Assembly: GCA_040391535.1 (NCBI GenBank)
Contig: JBEBXQ010000067.1
Span: 1-26,303 of the forward strand
DNA: 26,303 nt
Source: JBEBXQ01 sp040391535
GTDB taxonomy: Bacteria; Bacteroidota; Bacteroidia; Cytophagales; Spirosomataceae
Direction of reading: 5' to 3'
A program made the translations under genes and the position numbers. The notes beneath the pieces were generated by a model. That model worked only from the letters and a program-made list of their open reading frames with translations, ran no database searches and was not told the origin of the DNA. Below, piece by piece: positions 17,239 through 24,247 of the stretch (position 1 is its first letter; the number at the start of each line of letters is the position of its first letter).

Positions 17239-18768
17239 ATGTCAAAAAAAATCCAATCTGCTCTTGTCTCTGTGTATTACAAAGACGGTCTGGAGCCTAT
17301 CGTACGTCTTTTGCATGAAAATGGTGTGAAACTTTATTCAACCGGAGGAACCCAGACTTTTATAGAGGAACTGGGTATTCCTGTAACCGCTGTAGAATCC
17401 CTGACAGGTTATCCTTCCATTTTCGGAGGACGGGTCAAAACTTTACATCCAGCTGTTTTCGGTGGTATTCTGTACCGTCGTGATCATGAAGGAGATATAG
17501 CACAGGCAGCTGAATTTAATATTCCTGCGCTTGATCTGGTAATTGTGGATCTGTATCCGTTTGAAGAAACGGTAGCTTCCGGTGCTTCAGCTGAAGATAT
17601 TATTGAGAAAATTGACATTGGTGGTATTTCATTAATCCGTGCAGGTGCCAAGAACTTCAACGATACGCTTATCGTTTCAAGCCGTGAGCAGTATGCCGGA
17701 GTATTATCCATCCTGACTGAGAAAAATGCCGCTACTGACCTGGAAGACAGACGCGCGTTTGCAGCGAAGGCATTTGGGGTGACTTCACACTATGATACGG
17801 CCATTGCACAATGGTTTGTGACAGGTGGTAATGCTGCTTCTGTCCGTGATTTTGAAAAACTTCCGTCACAATCGTTACGTTACGGTGAAAACCCGCATCA
17901 GAAAGCAACTTTCTTCGGAGAGCTGGATGAGATGTTCGATAAGCTGAACGGGAAAGAACTTTCTTATAATAACATTGTAGATGTTGACGCCTGTGTGGCC
18001 CTGATTGATGAATTCGCCGATGCTGAGCCTACATTTGCTATTATTAAACATACCAATGCCTGTGGCGTAGCTACTGCTCCCACTGCACAGCAGGCTTATC
18101 TCAATGCTTTGGCCTGTGATCCGGTTTCGGCTTTTGGTGGTGTCGTGATTACCAACTCCAGAGTAGACCTGGCCACCGCAGAAGAACTGAACAAGCTGTT
18201 TATGGAAATTCTGATCGCACCAGCTTATGATGACGAGGCCGTTAAGCTCCTTAAATCGAAGAAAAACAGAATTCTGCTGGTCAGAAAAAATGTGGAGTTG
18301 CCGGGCGAAATGTTCAAGACCATTCTGAATGGGGTATTGGTACAGGACAAGGATAACGCTACGGAAACAACTGCACAGATGACTACCGTGACTGACAAAG
18401 CACCTACTGCAGCTGAATTGAAAGCCCTGGAATTTGCCCTGAAAGTGTGTAAGCACACCAAATCAAATACCATCGTAATCGCTAATGAAAACCAGTTGCT
18501 GGCAAGCGGGACTGGTCAGACTTCCCGCGTAGACGCCCTTCGTCAGGCGATTGATAAAGCCAATGCTTTCGGGTTTGATCTCAAAGGTGCTGTAATGGCT
18601 TCTGATGCTTTCTTCCCGTTCCCTGATTGCGTGGAGATTGCAGATAAGGCGGGTATTACTGCTGTAGTACAACCTGGCGGATCTATCCGTGATAAAGAAT
18701 CAATTGATTATTGCAATGCAAATGGTCTGGCGATGGTAACCACCGGCGTACGTCATTTCAAACACTGA
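17239..18768 (+). CDS. purH: Bifunctional AICAR formyltransferase / IMP cyclohydrolase
   Basis: PurH performs the last two steps of de novo purine synthesis, AICAR to FAICAR to IMP. From the ATG at 17239 it is 509 residues and begins MSKKIQSALVSVYYKDGLEP. The N-terminal MGS-like cyclohydrolase domain shows STGGT (34-38), GGRVKTLHP (63-71) and DIGGISLIRAGAKN (126-139). The transformylase domain shows RYGENPHQ (214-221), the catalytic Lys270-His271 pair in IIKHTNACG and DPVSAFGGV (294-302). The protein ends with the usual VTTGVRHFKH. An upstream in-frame TTG at 17188 is rejected as the start because it lies within the promoter -7 box. The gene is monocistronic. Confidence 0.97.
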   Translation: MSKKIQSALVSVYYKDGLEPIVRLLHENGVKLYSTGGTQTFIEELGIPVTAVESLTGYPSIFGGRVKTLHPAVFGGILYRRDHEGDIAQAAEFNIPALDLVIVDLYPFEETVASGASAEDIIEKIDIGGISLIRAGAKNFNDTLIVSSREQYAGVLSILTEKNAATDLEDRRAFAAKAFGVTSHYDTAIAQWFVTGGNAASVRDFEKLPSQSLRYGENPHQKATFFGELDEMFDKLNGKELSYNNIVDVDACVALIDEFADAEPTFAIIKHTNACGVATAPTAQQAYLNALACDPVSAFGGVVITNSRVDLATAEELNKLFMEILIAPAYDDEAVKLLKSKKNRILLVRKNVELPGEMFKTILNGVLVQDKDNATETTAQMTTVTDKAPTAAELKALEFALKVCKHTKSNTIVIANENQLLASGTGQTSRVDALRQAIDKANAFGFDLKGAVMASDAFFPFPDCVEIADKAGITAVVQPGGSIRDKESIDYCNANGLAMVTTGVRHFKH

Positions 18769-18810
18769 TAAATTACCTGACTGACCGGGAGAGAGTAGTC
18801 AGATTAAAAT

Positions 18811-18930
18811 ACGGCTGACAGCTTTCAGTTTTATTATTTATTGAATCAGCAGGAGAGGGATGTTACTTACAGGTAGCTGAATCGTCCTAAATGTAATTTG
18901 ATAAGTATAATTCTGAATGGTGTCAGCCGT
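18811..18930 (+). repeat. Long-range inverted repeat between purH and DUF2851 gene
   Basis: ACGGCTGACA (18811-18820) is the exact reverse complement of TGTCAGCCGT (18921-18930). Inside, past a 3-nt internal loop, TTCAG (18824-18828) pairs with CTGAA (18913-18917). Outside, AAAA before the left arm faces TTTT after the right arm. The enclosed 84 bp has no ORF. It could be a small structured RNA ending in a terminator-like stem plus T-run, or a short MITE. The gap also holds CTGACT/AGTCAG (18777-18782/18797-18802), a weak hairpin just after purH. Confidence 0.5.
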
Positions 18931-18950
18931 TTTTCTATACACACAAACTT

Positions 18951-20237
18951 ATGAATGAAGATTTTCTGGCATTTGTCTGGCAGTATCAGTATGTAAAACC
19001 CGCACAGCTGATCACGACAGAAGGAGACCTGCTCAGGGTCATAAAAACCGGTATGCGGAACACCAACTCCGGGCCTGATTTTACGGGTTCCCGATTGTTA
19101 ATCGGTAATATAGAATGGGTGGGCTGTGTAGAAATTCATTTCAGGTCGTCAGACTGGCTGTTGCATCAGCATCAACAGGATAATGCCTACGAAAGCGTTA
19201 TTCTTCATGTGGTCTGGGAAGATGACGTTCCGGTAAAGCATAAAAACGGAGTGCCGGTAGCTACCTTAGTTCTGCAGGATAAAATTCATCAGGAAATATT
19301 GGATAAGTATGAAGACCTGATCCGGCAGCCGGTCCCGGTTCCCTGTGGAAACCGTTTCCGGACTTCCCCTGAAATATATAAAACCAATATGCGGGAGAGG
19401 CTCCTGCTCGAACGCCTGGAAAGGAAGTCGGAGGATGTATTGTTGCAGTTGAAGAAAAATAACAACAACTGGGAAGAAACAACTTATCAGTTGCTGTTAC
19501 GGTATTATGGCGGGAAAGTAAATGCCGATGCATTTTTCAGACTGGCTACTTTGCTTCCCTGGCGGATGCTCCGTAAACACAGAGGAGCCCGTTTACAGAC
19601 CGAAGCGTTGCTGTTTGGTAGTGCAGGACTGTTGCCTGATACCACCGATGATGAATATGTACAGGAGCTGCGCAAAGAATATGCTTTTTTAAGCCGGAAA
19701 TATAGTCTGACAGATAAACAAATGGGAATGCATGAATGGAAATTTCTCAGAATCAGGCCAGCAGGATTCCCTACAGTACGTCTGGCTCAGCTGGCAGCCT
19801 TTTTATACCAGCAGTCCGGTTTATTCTCTTTTTTCAGGAATACGCAAGAAATAGACCTGCTTAGAAATCAGTTACGTACGGAACAGTCGGATTATTGGAA
19901 GCATCATTTTATAGTGGGGGAGAAAAGCAAAAACATGATCCCGCCGATGGGAAGGGACGCTGCGGACTTACTCATTATTAATGTGGTAATCCCTTTGCTG
20001 GCGGGCTATAGCAGGTATATGGGCAGGGAACCCCTTGTTCCGGAGAAAGCGTGGAGCTGGCTGGAATTAATTCCGGCGGAGAAAAATCAGATTTCAAGAA
20101 TGTGGCAGGGCCTGGATGTGAAAGTGATGAATGCTTTTGACAGCCAGGCGATGCTGGAATGGTATACCTGTTATTGTCAGAAAAAAAAGTGTCTTGACTG
20201 CTCGGTAGGGAATTATATTCTGAAAAATACCAGTTAA
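18951..20237 (+). CDS. DUF2851 family protein
   Basis: This is a 428-residue protein recognised as the DUF2851 family of Bacteroidota, with no established function. No signal peptide or membrane helix is visible, so it is probably cytoplasmic. The N-terminal 95 residues are the most patterned part: NSGPDF (39-44), GCVEIHFRSSDW (58-69), HQHQQDNAY (72-80) and VILHVVWEDD (83-92). PD at 42-43 and E-x-H at 61-63 on predicted adjacent strands recall a PD-(D/E)xK-like nuclease core with His replacing Lys; that is my inference. The middle is helical. The C-terminus has a cysteine cluster, CYCQKKKCLDCSVGNYIL, that could bind metal. It stands 182 bp after purH and ends 2 bp from a convergent small gene. 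Confidence 0.85.
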   Translation: MNEDFLAFVWQYQYVKPAQLITTEGDLLRVIKTGMRNTNSGPDFTGSRLLIGNIEWVGCVEIHFRSSDWLLHQHQQDNAYESVILHVVWEDDVPVKHKNGVPVATLVLQDKIHQEILDKYEDLIRQPVPVPCGNRFRTSPEIYKTNMRERLLLERLERKSEDVLLQLKKNNNNWEETTYQLLLRYYGGKVNADAFFRLATLLPWRMLRKHRGARLQTEALLFGSAGLLPDTTDDEYVQELRKEYAFLSRKYSLTDKQMGMHEWKFLRIRPAGFPTVRLAQLAAFLYQQSGLFSFFRNTQEIDLLRNQLRTEQSDYWKHHFIVGEKSKNMIPPMGRDAADLLIINVVIPLLAGYSRYMGREPLVPEKAWSWLELIPAEKNQISRMWQGLDVKVMNAFDSQAMLEWYTCYCQKKKCLDCSVGNYILKNTS

Positions 20238-20239
20238 AA

Positions 20240-20440
20240 TCAGGATCCGCTGATCAGATTAATACCCGAAATCAGAAAAATCAAACCTATACCGAAAGGA
20301 ACGAGAGTTTCCCATTTCGTGACACTGAAACCAAGAACGGGCGTGTCCGACAGAAACAGCACACACGTAAACAGAATCATAATAATGCCCAGGGCAGTAA
20401 GTGTGGCTCCAAAAATGCGTTTCAGGCGCGAATTTTCCAT
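20240..20440 (-). CDS. Small two-helix membrane protein, 66 residues
   Basis: This is a short protein with a basic N-terminus (MENSRLKRIFG) and two hydrophobic helices, about residues 10-30 (ATLTALGIIMILFTCVLFL) and 46-63 (LVPFGIGLIFLISGINLI). They are joined by a loop, SDTPVLGFSVTKWET. Positive charge at the start suggests the N-terminus is cytoplasmic. The composition and clean helix layout look like a real small membrane protein rather than chance. It lies in its own slot between convergent DUF2851 and the upstream end of the transcription unit of the CCA-type gene. The CCA-type gene reads the same way and ends 44 bp upstream, so the two may be cotranscribed. Function unknown. Confidence 0.7.
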   Translation of the reverse strand: MENSRLKRIFGATLTALGIIMILFTCVLFLSDTPVLGFSVTKWETLVPFGIGLIFLISGINLISGS

Positions 20441-20483
20441 AAAATGTTTGTGTTTGATAAAGAGGATACAAAGAAATAAATGA

Positions 20484-21926
20484 TCAGGAAACAGTGAGTT
20501 CGGCAGGACTCATCACAGGCTTTAACCCTAGTTTTTCTCCTTCACGAATCATCAGTCCGACGGCAGCTTCCATTTCATTCGGAATAATTCCTTCCAGAAT
20601 AGCTTCACGGATTACCTCCTTGATAATCCCCACTTCCCGTGAAGGCTTAAGCCCGAAAGCAGCCATAATAAGCTCACCCGTAACCACAGGCTGAAAATTA
20701 CGTAACTTATCTTTTTCTTCCAGTTCCTGTAATTTCTGCTCGACGATGTCAAAATTCCGGAGGTACTTCTTCACCTTGTCAGGGTTTTTGGAGGTAATAT
20801 CAGCTCTGCAAAGTGTCATAAGGGCTTCCAGATCTTCGGAAGCTTCTACCAGCAGGCGACGCATAGCCGAATCGGTAATATCACTTTTACTGAGTACAAT
20901 CGGGCGGAGATGCAATCTTACCAGTTTTTTTACAAACCTCATTTTTTCGTTGAGAGGTAATTTCATTTTTCTGAAAATCCCCGGAACCATCCGGGCCCCC
21001 AGTTCCTCATGATTATGAAAAGTCCAGCCTGCTTTTTTGTCAAATTTCTTCGTAGCCGGTTTGGCAATATCATGCAGAATAGCAGCCCACCGCAGCCATA
21101 AATCATCAGAATATTTCGCTACATTATCCAGTACCTCAAGCGTATGATAAAAATTGTCTTTATGCCCTTTGCCTTCCATAAGTTCTACTCCCTGTAACTC
21201 GATCATTTCCGGGAAAATGATTTTCAGCAACCCGGAGTGATAAAGTAGCTTAAAGCCATAGGAAGGTTTGGGAGAGAGGATGATTTTGTTGAGTTCATCG
21301 GTAATCCGCTCCTGTGACACAATTTCAATCCGGTCTTTCATGGAAATGAGCGCATCAAAGGTTGCCGGGTCAATATCGAAGTTAAGCTGAGAGGCAAAAC
21401 GGATTGCCCGCATCATTCTGAGCGGATCATCAGAAAAAGTAATACCTGGTTCAAGTGGTGTACGGATGATTTTTCTTCTGATATCAGCTTGTCCGTCAAA
21501 CGGGTCAATCAATTCTCCGTAACCGGCTTCATTAAGGCTGATGCCCATGGCGTTGATCGTGAAGTCGCGGCGGTTCTGATCGTCCTGAAGTGAACCATCT
21601 TCCACAATCGGTTTCCTGGAATCTGAACGATATGACTCTTTCCTTGCTCCTACAAACTCAATATCAAGGTCTTCGTAACGGATCTGTGCCGTTCCAAAGT
21701 TTTTGTAGAAGGCTACATGTGCGTCAGGCCCCAGCTGCTTCGCGGTTTGCTCCGCCAGTTCAATACCGCTTCCTATACATACAATATCAATATCTTTTGA
21801 GGGACGTTTGAGAATCAGGTCTCTCACAAATCCTCCGATTACATAGGTTTCCTGAGACGGATGGCGTGCGGCCTCCGCAATACTATTAAAAATGGCGTAC
21901 TCTGCTAGCTCGTTCTTAAAATTCAT
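20484..21926 (-). CDS. CCA tRNA nucleotidyltransferase-type protein with HD domain
   Basis: This is a class II nucleotidyltransferase of 480 residues. Such enzymes add or repair the 3' CCA of tRNA, although poly(A) polymerases share the fold. The catalytic head has GGFVRD (31-36) and the metal-binding DIDIV (45-49). RRDFTINAM (119-127) is the nucleotide-selection region and DPLRMMRAIRFASQL (167-181) follows. The C-terminal half carries an HD phosphohydrolase domain (HTLEVLDNVA, ILHDIAKP at 283-290, HNHEELGARMV), as in many bacterial CCA-adding enzymes. As the only tRNA-nucleotidyltransferase-like gene here, CCA addition is the most likely role. A perfect -7 box lies 4 bp upstream of the ATG, suggesting a very short leader. 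Confidence 0.92.
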   Translation of the reverse strand: MNFKNELAEYAIFNSIAEAARHPSQETYVIGGFVRDLILKRPSKDIDIVCIGSGIELAEQTAKQLGPDAHVAFYKNFGTAQIRYEDLDIEFVGARKESYRSDSRKPIVEDGSLQDDQNRRDFTINAMGISLNEAGYGELIDPFDGQADIRRKIIRTPLEPGITFSDDPLRMMRAIRFASQLNFDIDPATFDALISMKDRIEIVSQERITDELNKIILSPKPSYGFKLLYHSGLLKIIFPEMIELQGVELMEGKGHKDNFYHTLEVLDNVAKYSDDLWLRWAAILHDIAKPATKKFDKKAGWTFHNHEELGARMVPGIFRKMKLPLNEKMRFVKKLVRLHLRPIVLSKSDITDSAMRRLLVEASEDLEALMTLCRADITSKNPDKVKKYLRNFDIVEQKLQELEEKDKLRNFQPVVTGELIMAAFGLKPSREVGIIKEVIREAILEGIIPNEMEAAVGLMIREGEKLGLKPVMSPAELTVS

Positions 21927-21930
21927 CTGG

Positions 21931-21938
21931 CAAATTTA
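21931..21938 (-). promoter_or_regulatory. -7 box immediately upstream of the CCA-type gene
   Basis: On the minus strand this is TAAATTTG, a perfect TAnnTTTG, with only CCAG between it and the ATG at 21926. A start site 5-7 nt past the box would lie at or within a few bases of the start codon. No clear TTTG -33 element is present. Confidence 0.45.
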
Positions 21939-22000
21939 CTCTAAAAAAGCGGGAAAATGATGACTGTTGTTTTGTTTACTGTAGCGTGGTTCAGAAGCAG

Positions 22001-22042
22001 AAAGCCCCTTTTTTGCTGTTTACGCAGAAAAGGGGCTTTTTT
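22001..22042. terminator. Rho-independent terminator after the FAS1 lipoprotein gene
   Basis: GCCCCTTTT (22004-22012) pairs with AAAAGGGGC (22028-22036), with an inner CTG/CAG stem. On the plus strand TTTTTT follows directly. On the minus strand, the direction of the FAS1 gene ending at 22064, the stem is followed by a shorter TTTC. It therefore probably works in both directions and insulates the CCA-type gene from the FAS1 gene. Confidence 0.8.
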
Positions 22043-22063
22043 ATATAAGAAAAAATGATCTGA

Positions 22064-23023
22064 TCAGGGTAGCAGCAGGCGGTCGATATAATGAATTACG
22101 CCGTTTTTAGCAGTATGGTTTGGCTCAGTAATCAAAGCATACTGACCATTGTTACCAGGGCCTGTCAGTTTTATTCCGTTGTTGGTTGAAACCAGTATCT
22201 TATTGCCTTTTACGGGTGTAATCTCTTCTCCGACGATACTACCTGTAAACAGCCTGCCGTTTATGATATTATACTGGAGAATATTGGCAAGTCTTTCCGG
22301 GTTTTCTGCTTCAACGCTTTCAATTGTAGCATATCCCGATTTAGTGAATGCTTCATTGTCAGCAGCAAGCAGCGTATAAATATTTGACTCAGAGTTGAGA
22401 AGGTTCATGACCGGAGCAGAGGCCCTGACGATAGCCGCCGTGAGGAAACTGAAGCGTGGCAGCGCGAATACATATTGAAAAAGATTTTTATGCGGCGGCG
22501 CAAGAACATGGTCTATCACGTGCATAATACCATTATCAATATTGATGTCTTTTTGGATGATTCTGGAGCCGTTAACATAAAAAGTAGAATCATATCTGCT
22601 GATAAACACACTCTCGACCGCCTGGGTGGTATATCGCGTGTTTTCCTGTTCAACCAGAGTCTCAGACTTGAGGATCTTGTCCGGAATAATATGATAGGAG
22701 ATAATCCTTCTTACGCTGTCTTTTGATAAAGAAGTGATGGATGCCCCGGTATATCCCGAAGCTTCGAATGCTTCATTGTTAGGAGCAAATACTGTAAAAT
22801 TCCCGGATTTAAGGGCATCTACCATTTCTGCGTGCTTTATAGCAGCGTAAAATGTAGAAAAATTGCTATCCTCTATAATAACATCTGTAACAGTTTTAGG
22901 CCTCAGCGTGGTGTCATCCGAACAGGAGAAAAATAAAGCGGAAAGGGAAATGAAAAATATTTGAAAGAGGTGGAGTGACAATCCAGACTTATTCATAATA
23001 TAAGGCAAATACTTGCTTTTCAT
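22064..23023 (-). CDS. Lipoprotein with two fasciclin (FAS1) domains
   Basis: This is a predicted envelope lipoprotein of 319 residues. A hydrophobic segment (16-33) ends in the lipobox LFFSC with lipid-carrying Cys34, followed by SDD; Asp after Ser may affect sorting, but this is uncertain in Bacteroidota. Two FAS1 domains follow. The first, about 45-173, contains NFTVFAPNNEAFEASGY, IISYHIIPDKIL and GIMHVIDHVLAPP. The second, about 180-318, contains IYTLLAADNEAFTKSGY, ILQYNIINGRLF and GVIHYIDRLLLP. FAS1 domains mediate adhesion or polysaccharide/protein contact; the ligand here is unknown. A second ATG at residue 10 (22996) could also be the start. The gene has a well-formed promoter and its own terminator. 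Confidence 0.9.
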   Translation of the reverse strand: MKSKYLPYIMNKSGLSLHLFQIFFISLSALFFSCSDDTTLRPKTVTDVIIEDSNFSTFYAAIKHAEMVDALKSGNFTVFAPNNEAFEASGYTGASITSLSKDSVRRIISYHIIPDKILKSETLVEQENTRYTTQAVESVFISRYDSTFYVNGSRIIQKDINIDNGIMHVIDHVLAPPHKNLFQYVFALPRFSFLTAAIVRASAPVMNLLNSESNIYTLLAADNEAFTKSGYATIESVEAENPERLANILQYNIINGRLFTGSIVGEEITPVKGNKILVSTNNGIKLTGPGNNGQYALITEPNHTAKNGVIHYIDRLLLP

Positions 23024-23047
23024 AAAATTGATATGATTTTAAAGCCT

Positions 23048-23079
23048 CAAATATAGATACAACATTGTGATAAGTCAAA
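23048..23079 (-). promoter_or_regulatory. Promoter of the FAS1 lipoprotein gene (TTTG-N20-TATATTTG)
   Basis: On the minus strand, TTTG at 23079-23076, 20 bp, then TATATTTG at 23055-23048: both Bacteroidota elements are perfect and properly spaced. Transcription would begin near 23042, giving a leader of about 19 nt to the ATG at 23023. This is the best-formed promoter in the window. Confidence 0.6.
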
Positions 23080-23093
23080 AATATTATTCAACA

Positions 23094-23756
23094 TTAGAAG
23101 GGCCTCATTGCTTTTACAAATCTATTTTTAAAGTAGGTAGAATACAAATTATCTTCCCGCACTCCTTTGGAGGTTGATGCATGTATAAAAATAATTTCAT
23201 TACTACCTCGAATTTCTGTTACAATTCCTGAATGGGAAACGTAGCCTTCTTTTCCTGCTTCGGGTACAAAAAATACCCAGTCCCCTGGTTTTATTTCATG
23301 AATATTTTCTATTTCCCTGCCAAATTCTGACTGTTGCCAGGAGATTCGTGGTACTTTTAGCCCGGCTTCGGAATATACCGAGCAGATTAAACCGGAGCAA
23401 TCTATTCCGGCTTTGTCATTACCACCAAACAGATAGGGTGTTCCTGAATAGGTCCGGGCGATCTGCACTACGGCAGGGGCATTAGTATTTGCCGCTACAG
23501 ACCTGGAGGTATTTATTCGTGATGCAGATGTGCCGGTTCTTGTACCAGCTGTGCTGGTCCGGCCTCTTGAAGTATTGTAAGCAGATGTACGCTGGTTTCT
23601 TGCTGTATTGGCAGGCGTTGAACGCTGACGCACGGTGGTGCCTCTTGGATGGTGTGCTGTACTCTTCGAAGGTGTTTTCAACAGGGTATCACATGATACA
23701 CAAAGAAGTAAAATCAGGCAAAGGGAAAAGTATTTGAATAGTTTAATGATAATCAT
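23094..23756 (-). CDS. NlpC/P60 cell-wall hydrolase, lipoprotein
   Basis: This is a predicted outer-membrane-anchored peptidoglycan endopeptidase. From the ATG at 23756 it is 220 residues; another ATG at 23768 adds four. A lipoprotein signal (MIIIKLFKYFSLCLILLLCVSC) places the lipid on Cys22. Residues about 33-92 form a low-complexity Thr/Ser/Arg/Ala/Asn-rich linker. The C-terminal NlpC/P60 domain has the catalytic Cys120 in GIDCSGLI, His175 in YVSHSGIV and the third polar residue near His192 in FIHASTS. YLFGGND before the Cys is typical of the fold. The role is probably cleavage of peptide stems during wall growth. The 5' start was chosen to leave a leader of about 20 nt after the predicted transcription start. 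Confidence 0.9.
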   Translation of the reverse strand: MIIIKLFKYFSLCLILLLCVSCDTLLKTPSKSTAHHPRGTTVRQRSTPANTARNQRTSAYNTSRGRTSTAGTRTGTSASRINTSRSVAANTNAPAVVQIARTYSGTPYLFGGNDKAGIDCSGLICSVYSEAGLKVPRISWQQSEFGREIENIHEIKPGDWVFFVPEAGKEGYVSHSGIVTEIRGSNEIIFIHASTSKGVREDNLYSTYFKNRFVKAMRPF

Positions 23757-23781
23757 GGACTGATGCAATAGGGTACTGTTC

Positions 23782-23789
23782 CAAAAATA
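23782..23789 (-). promoter_or_regulatory. Candidate -7 box for the NlpC/P60 gene
   Basis: On the minus strand this is TATTTTTG, a perfect TAnnTTTG, about 25 bp before the ATG at 23756. No TTTG -33 element is visible at 19-21 bp. Confidence 0.4.
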
Positions 23790-23826
23790 ACGAATGGGTT
23801 TTATTTTATTGCAGGATGCAGAAAGT

Positions 23827-23969
23827 TTAATTGTGTTTTTTTATAGAATAAATAATATCGCGAATGTGTACTTCAATCGGATGGATACATAAAAAGCCCG
23901 AATGGCTGAAATGATTATAGAAAAGATGACGATTCCCTGTAAATTCCTGCAAGGGATGATATTTTTCAG
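23827..23969 (+). repeat. Second copy of the dispersed intergenic repeat core
   Basis: The segment from 23909 runs AAATGATTATAGAAAAGATGACG, then a TCCCT/AGGGA stem-loop (23934-23938/23952-23956), then TGATATTTTTCAG to 23969. The same elements occur in the same order and strand at 8639-8700: ATGATTATAGAAA, ATGACG, ACCCT/AGGGT stem-loop, TGATATTTTCAG. Upstream, TTCAATCGG parallels TTCCATCGG at 8588. It lies in a 479-bp gene-free gap (23769-24247). A 61-codon minus-strand frame across it is not a credible gene. Confidence 0.55.
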
Positions 23970-24019
23970 CCCCCTGATCAAACAAATCTATTGATAGTGA
24001 GCAGCCCTGCAAAATAAAT

Positions 24020-24068
24020 CGTGATAAGGGCAGGCCCGGAAATAAAGCATGTCCTGGGCCGTGATAAG
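24020..24068. repeat. Hairpin flanked by 9-bp direct repeats
   Basis: CGTGATAAG occurs at 24020-24028 and again at 24060-24068. Between them GGCCCGG (24033-24039) pairs with CTGGGCC (24054-24060, one G-T pair). A weaker CCTGC/GCAGG pairing (24006-24010/24030-24034) overlaps. The rest of this gap to 24247 is AT-rich, with no perfect -7 box and nothing else I can name. Confidence 0.4.
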
Positions 24069-24247
24069 ATCTTTAAGATGGTTTGTTTATAAAATTGACT
24101 ATAATTTGTTTACAAAAAAACTGTGTTTTGAGTATATTCTTTTCCAAAGAAGACTTTTAAACCAGCGAACGGGCATTGGGTTTTCATTTTAAAGAAAGTA
24201 CTTGTGCCTGTCTGAACTGACAATTCTTTTCCTTAACTCAAAAAGAG

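Noticed and set aside
17875..18456. 193-codon minus-strand frame
   Set aside because: It is antisense to the conserved transformylase half of purH.
23827..24012. Minus-strand open frame of 61 codons in the long gap
   Set aside because: It is made largely of the dispersed repeat and its hairpin, has no domain pattern, and has no promoter or neighbour support.
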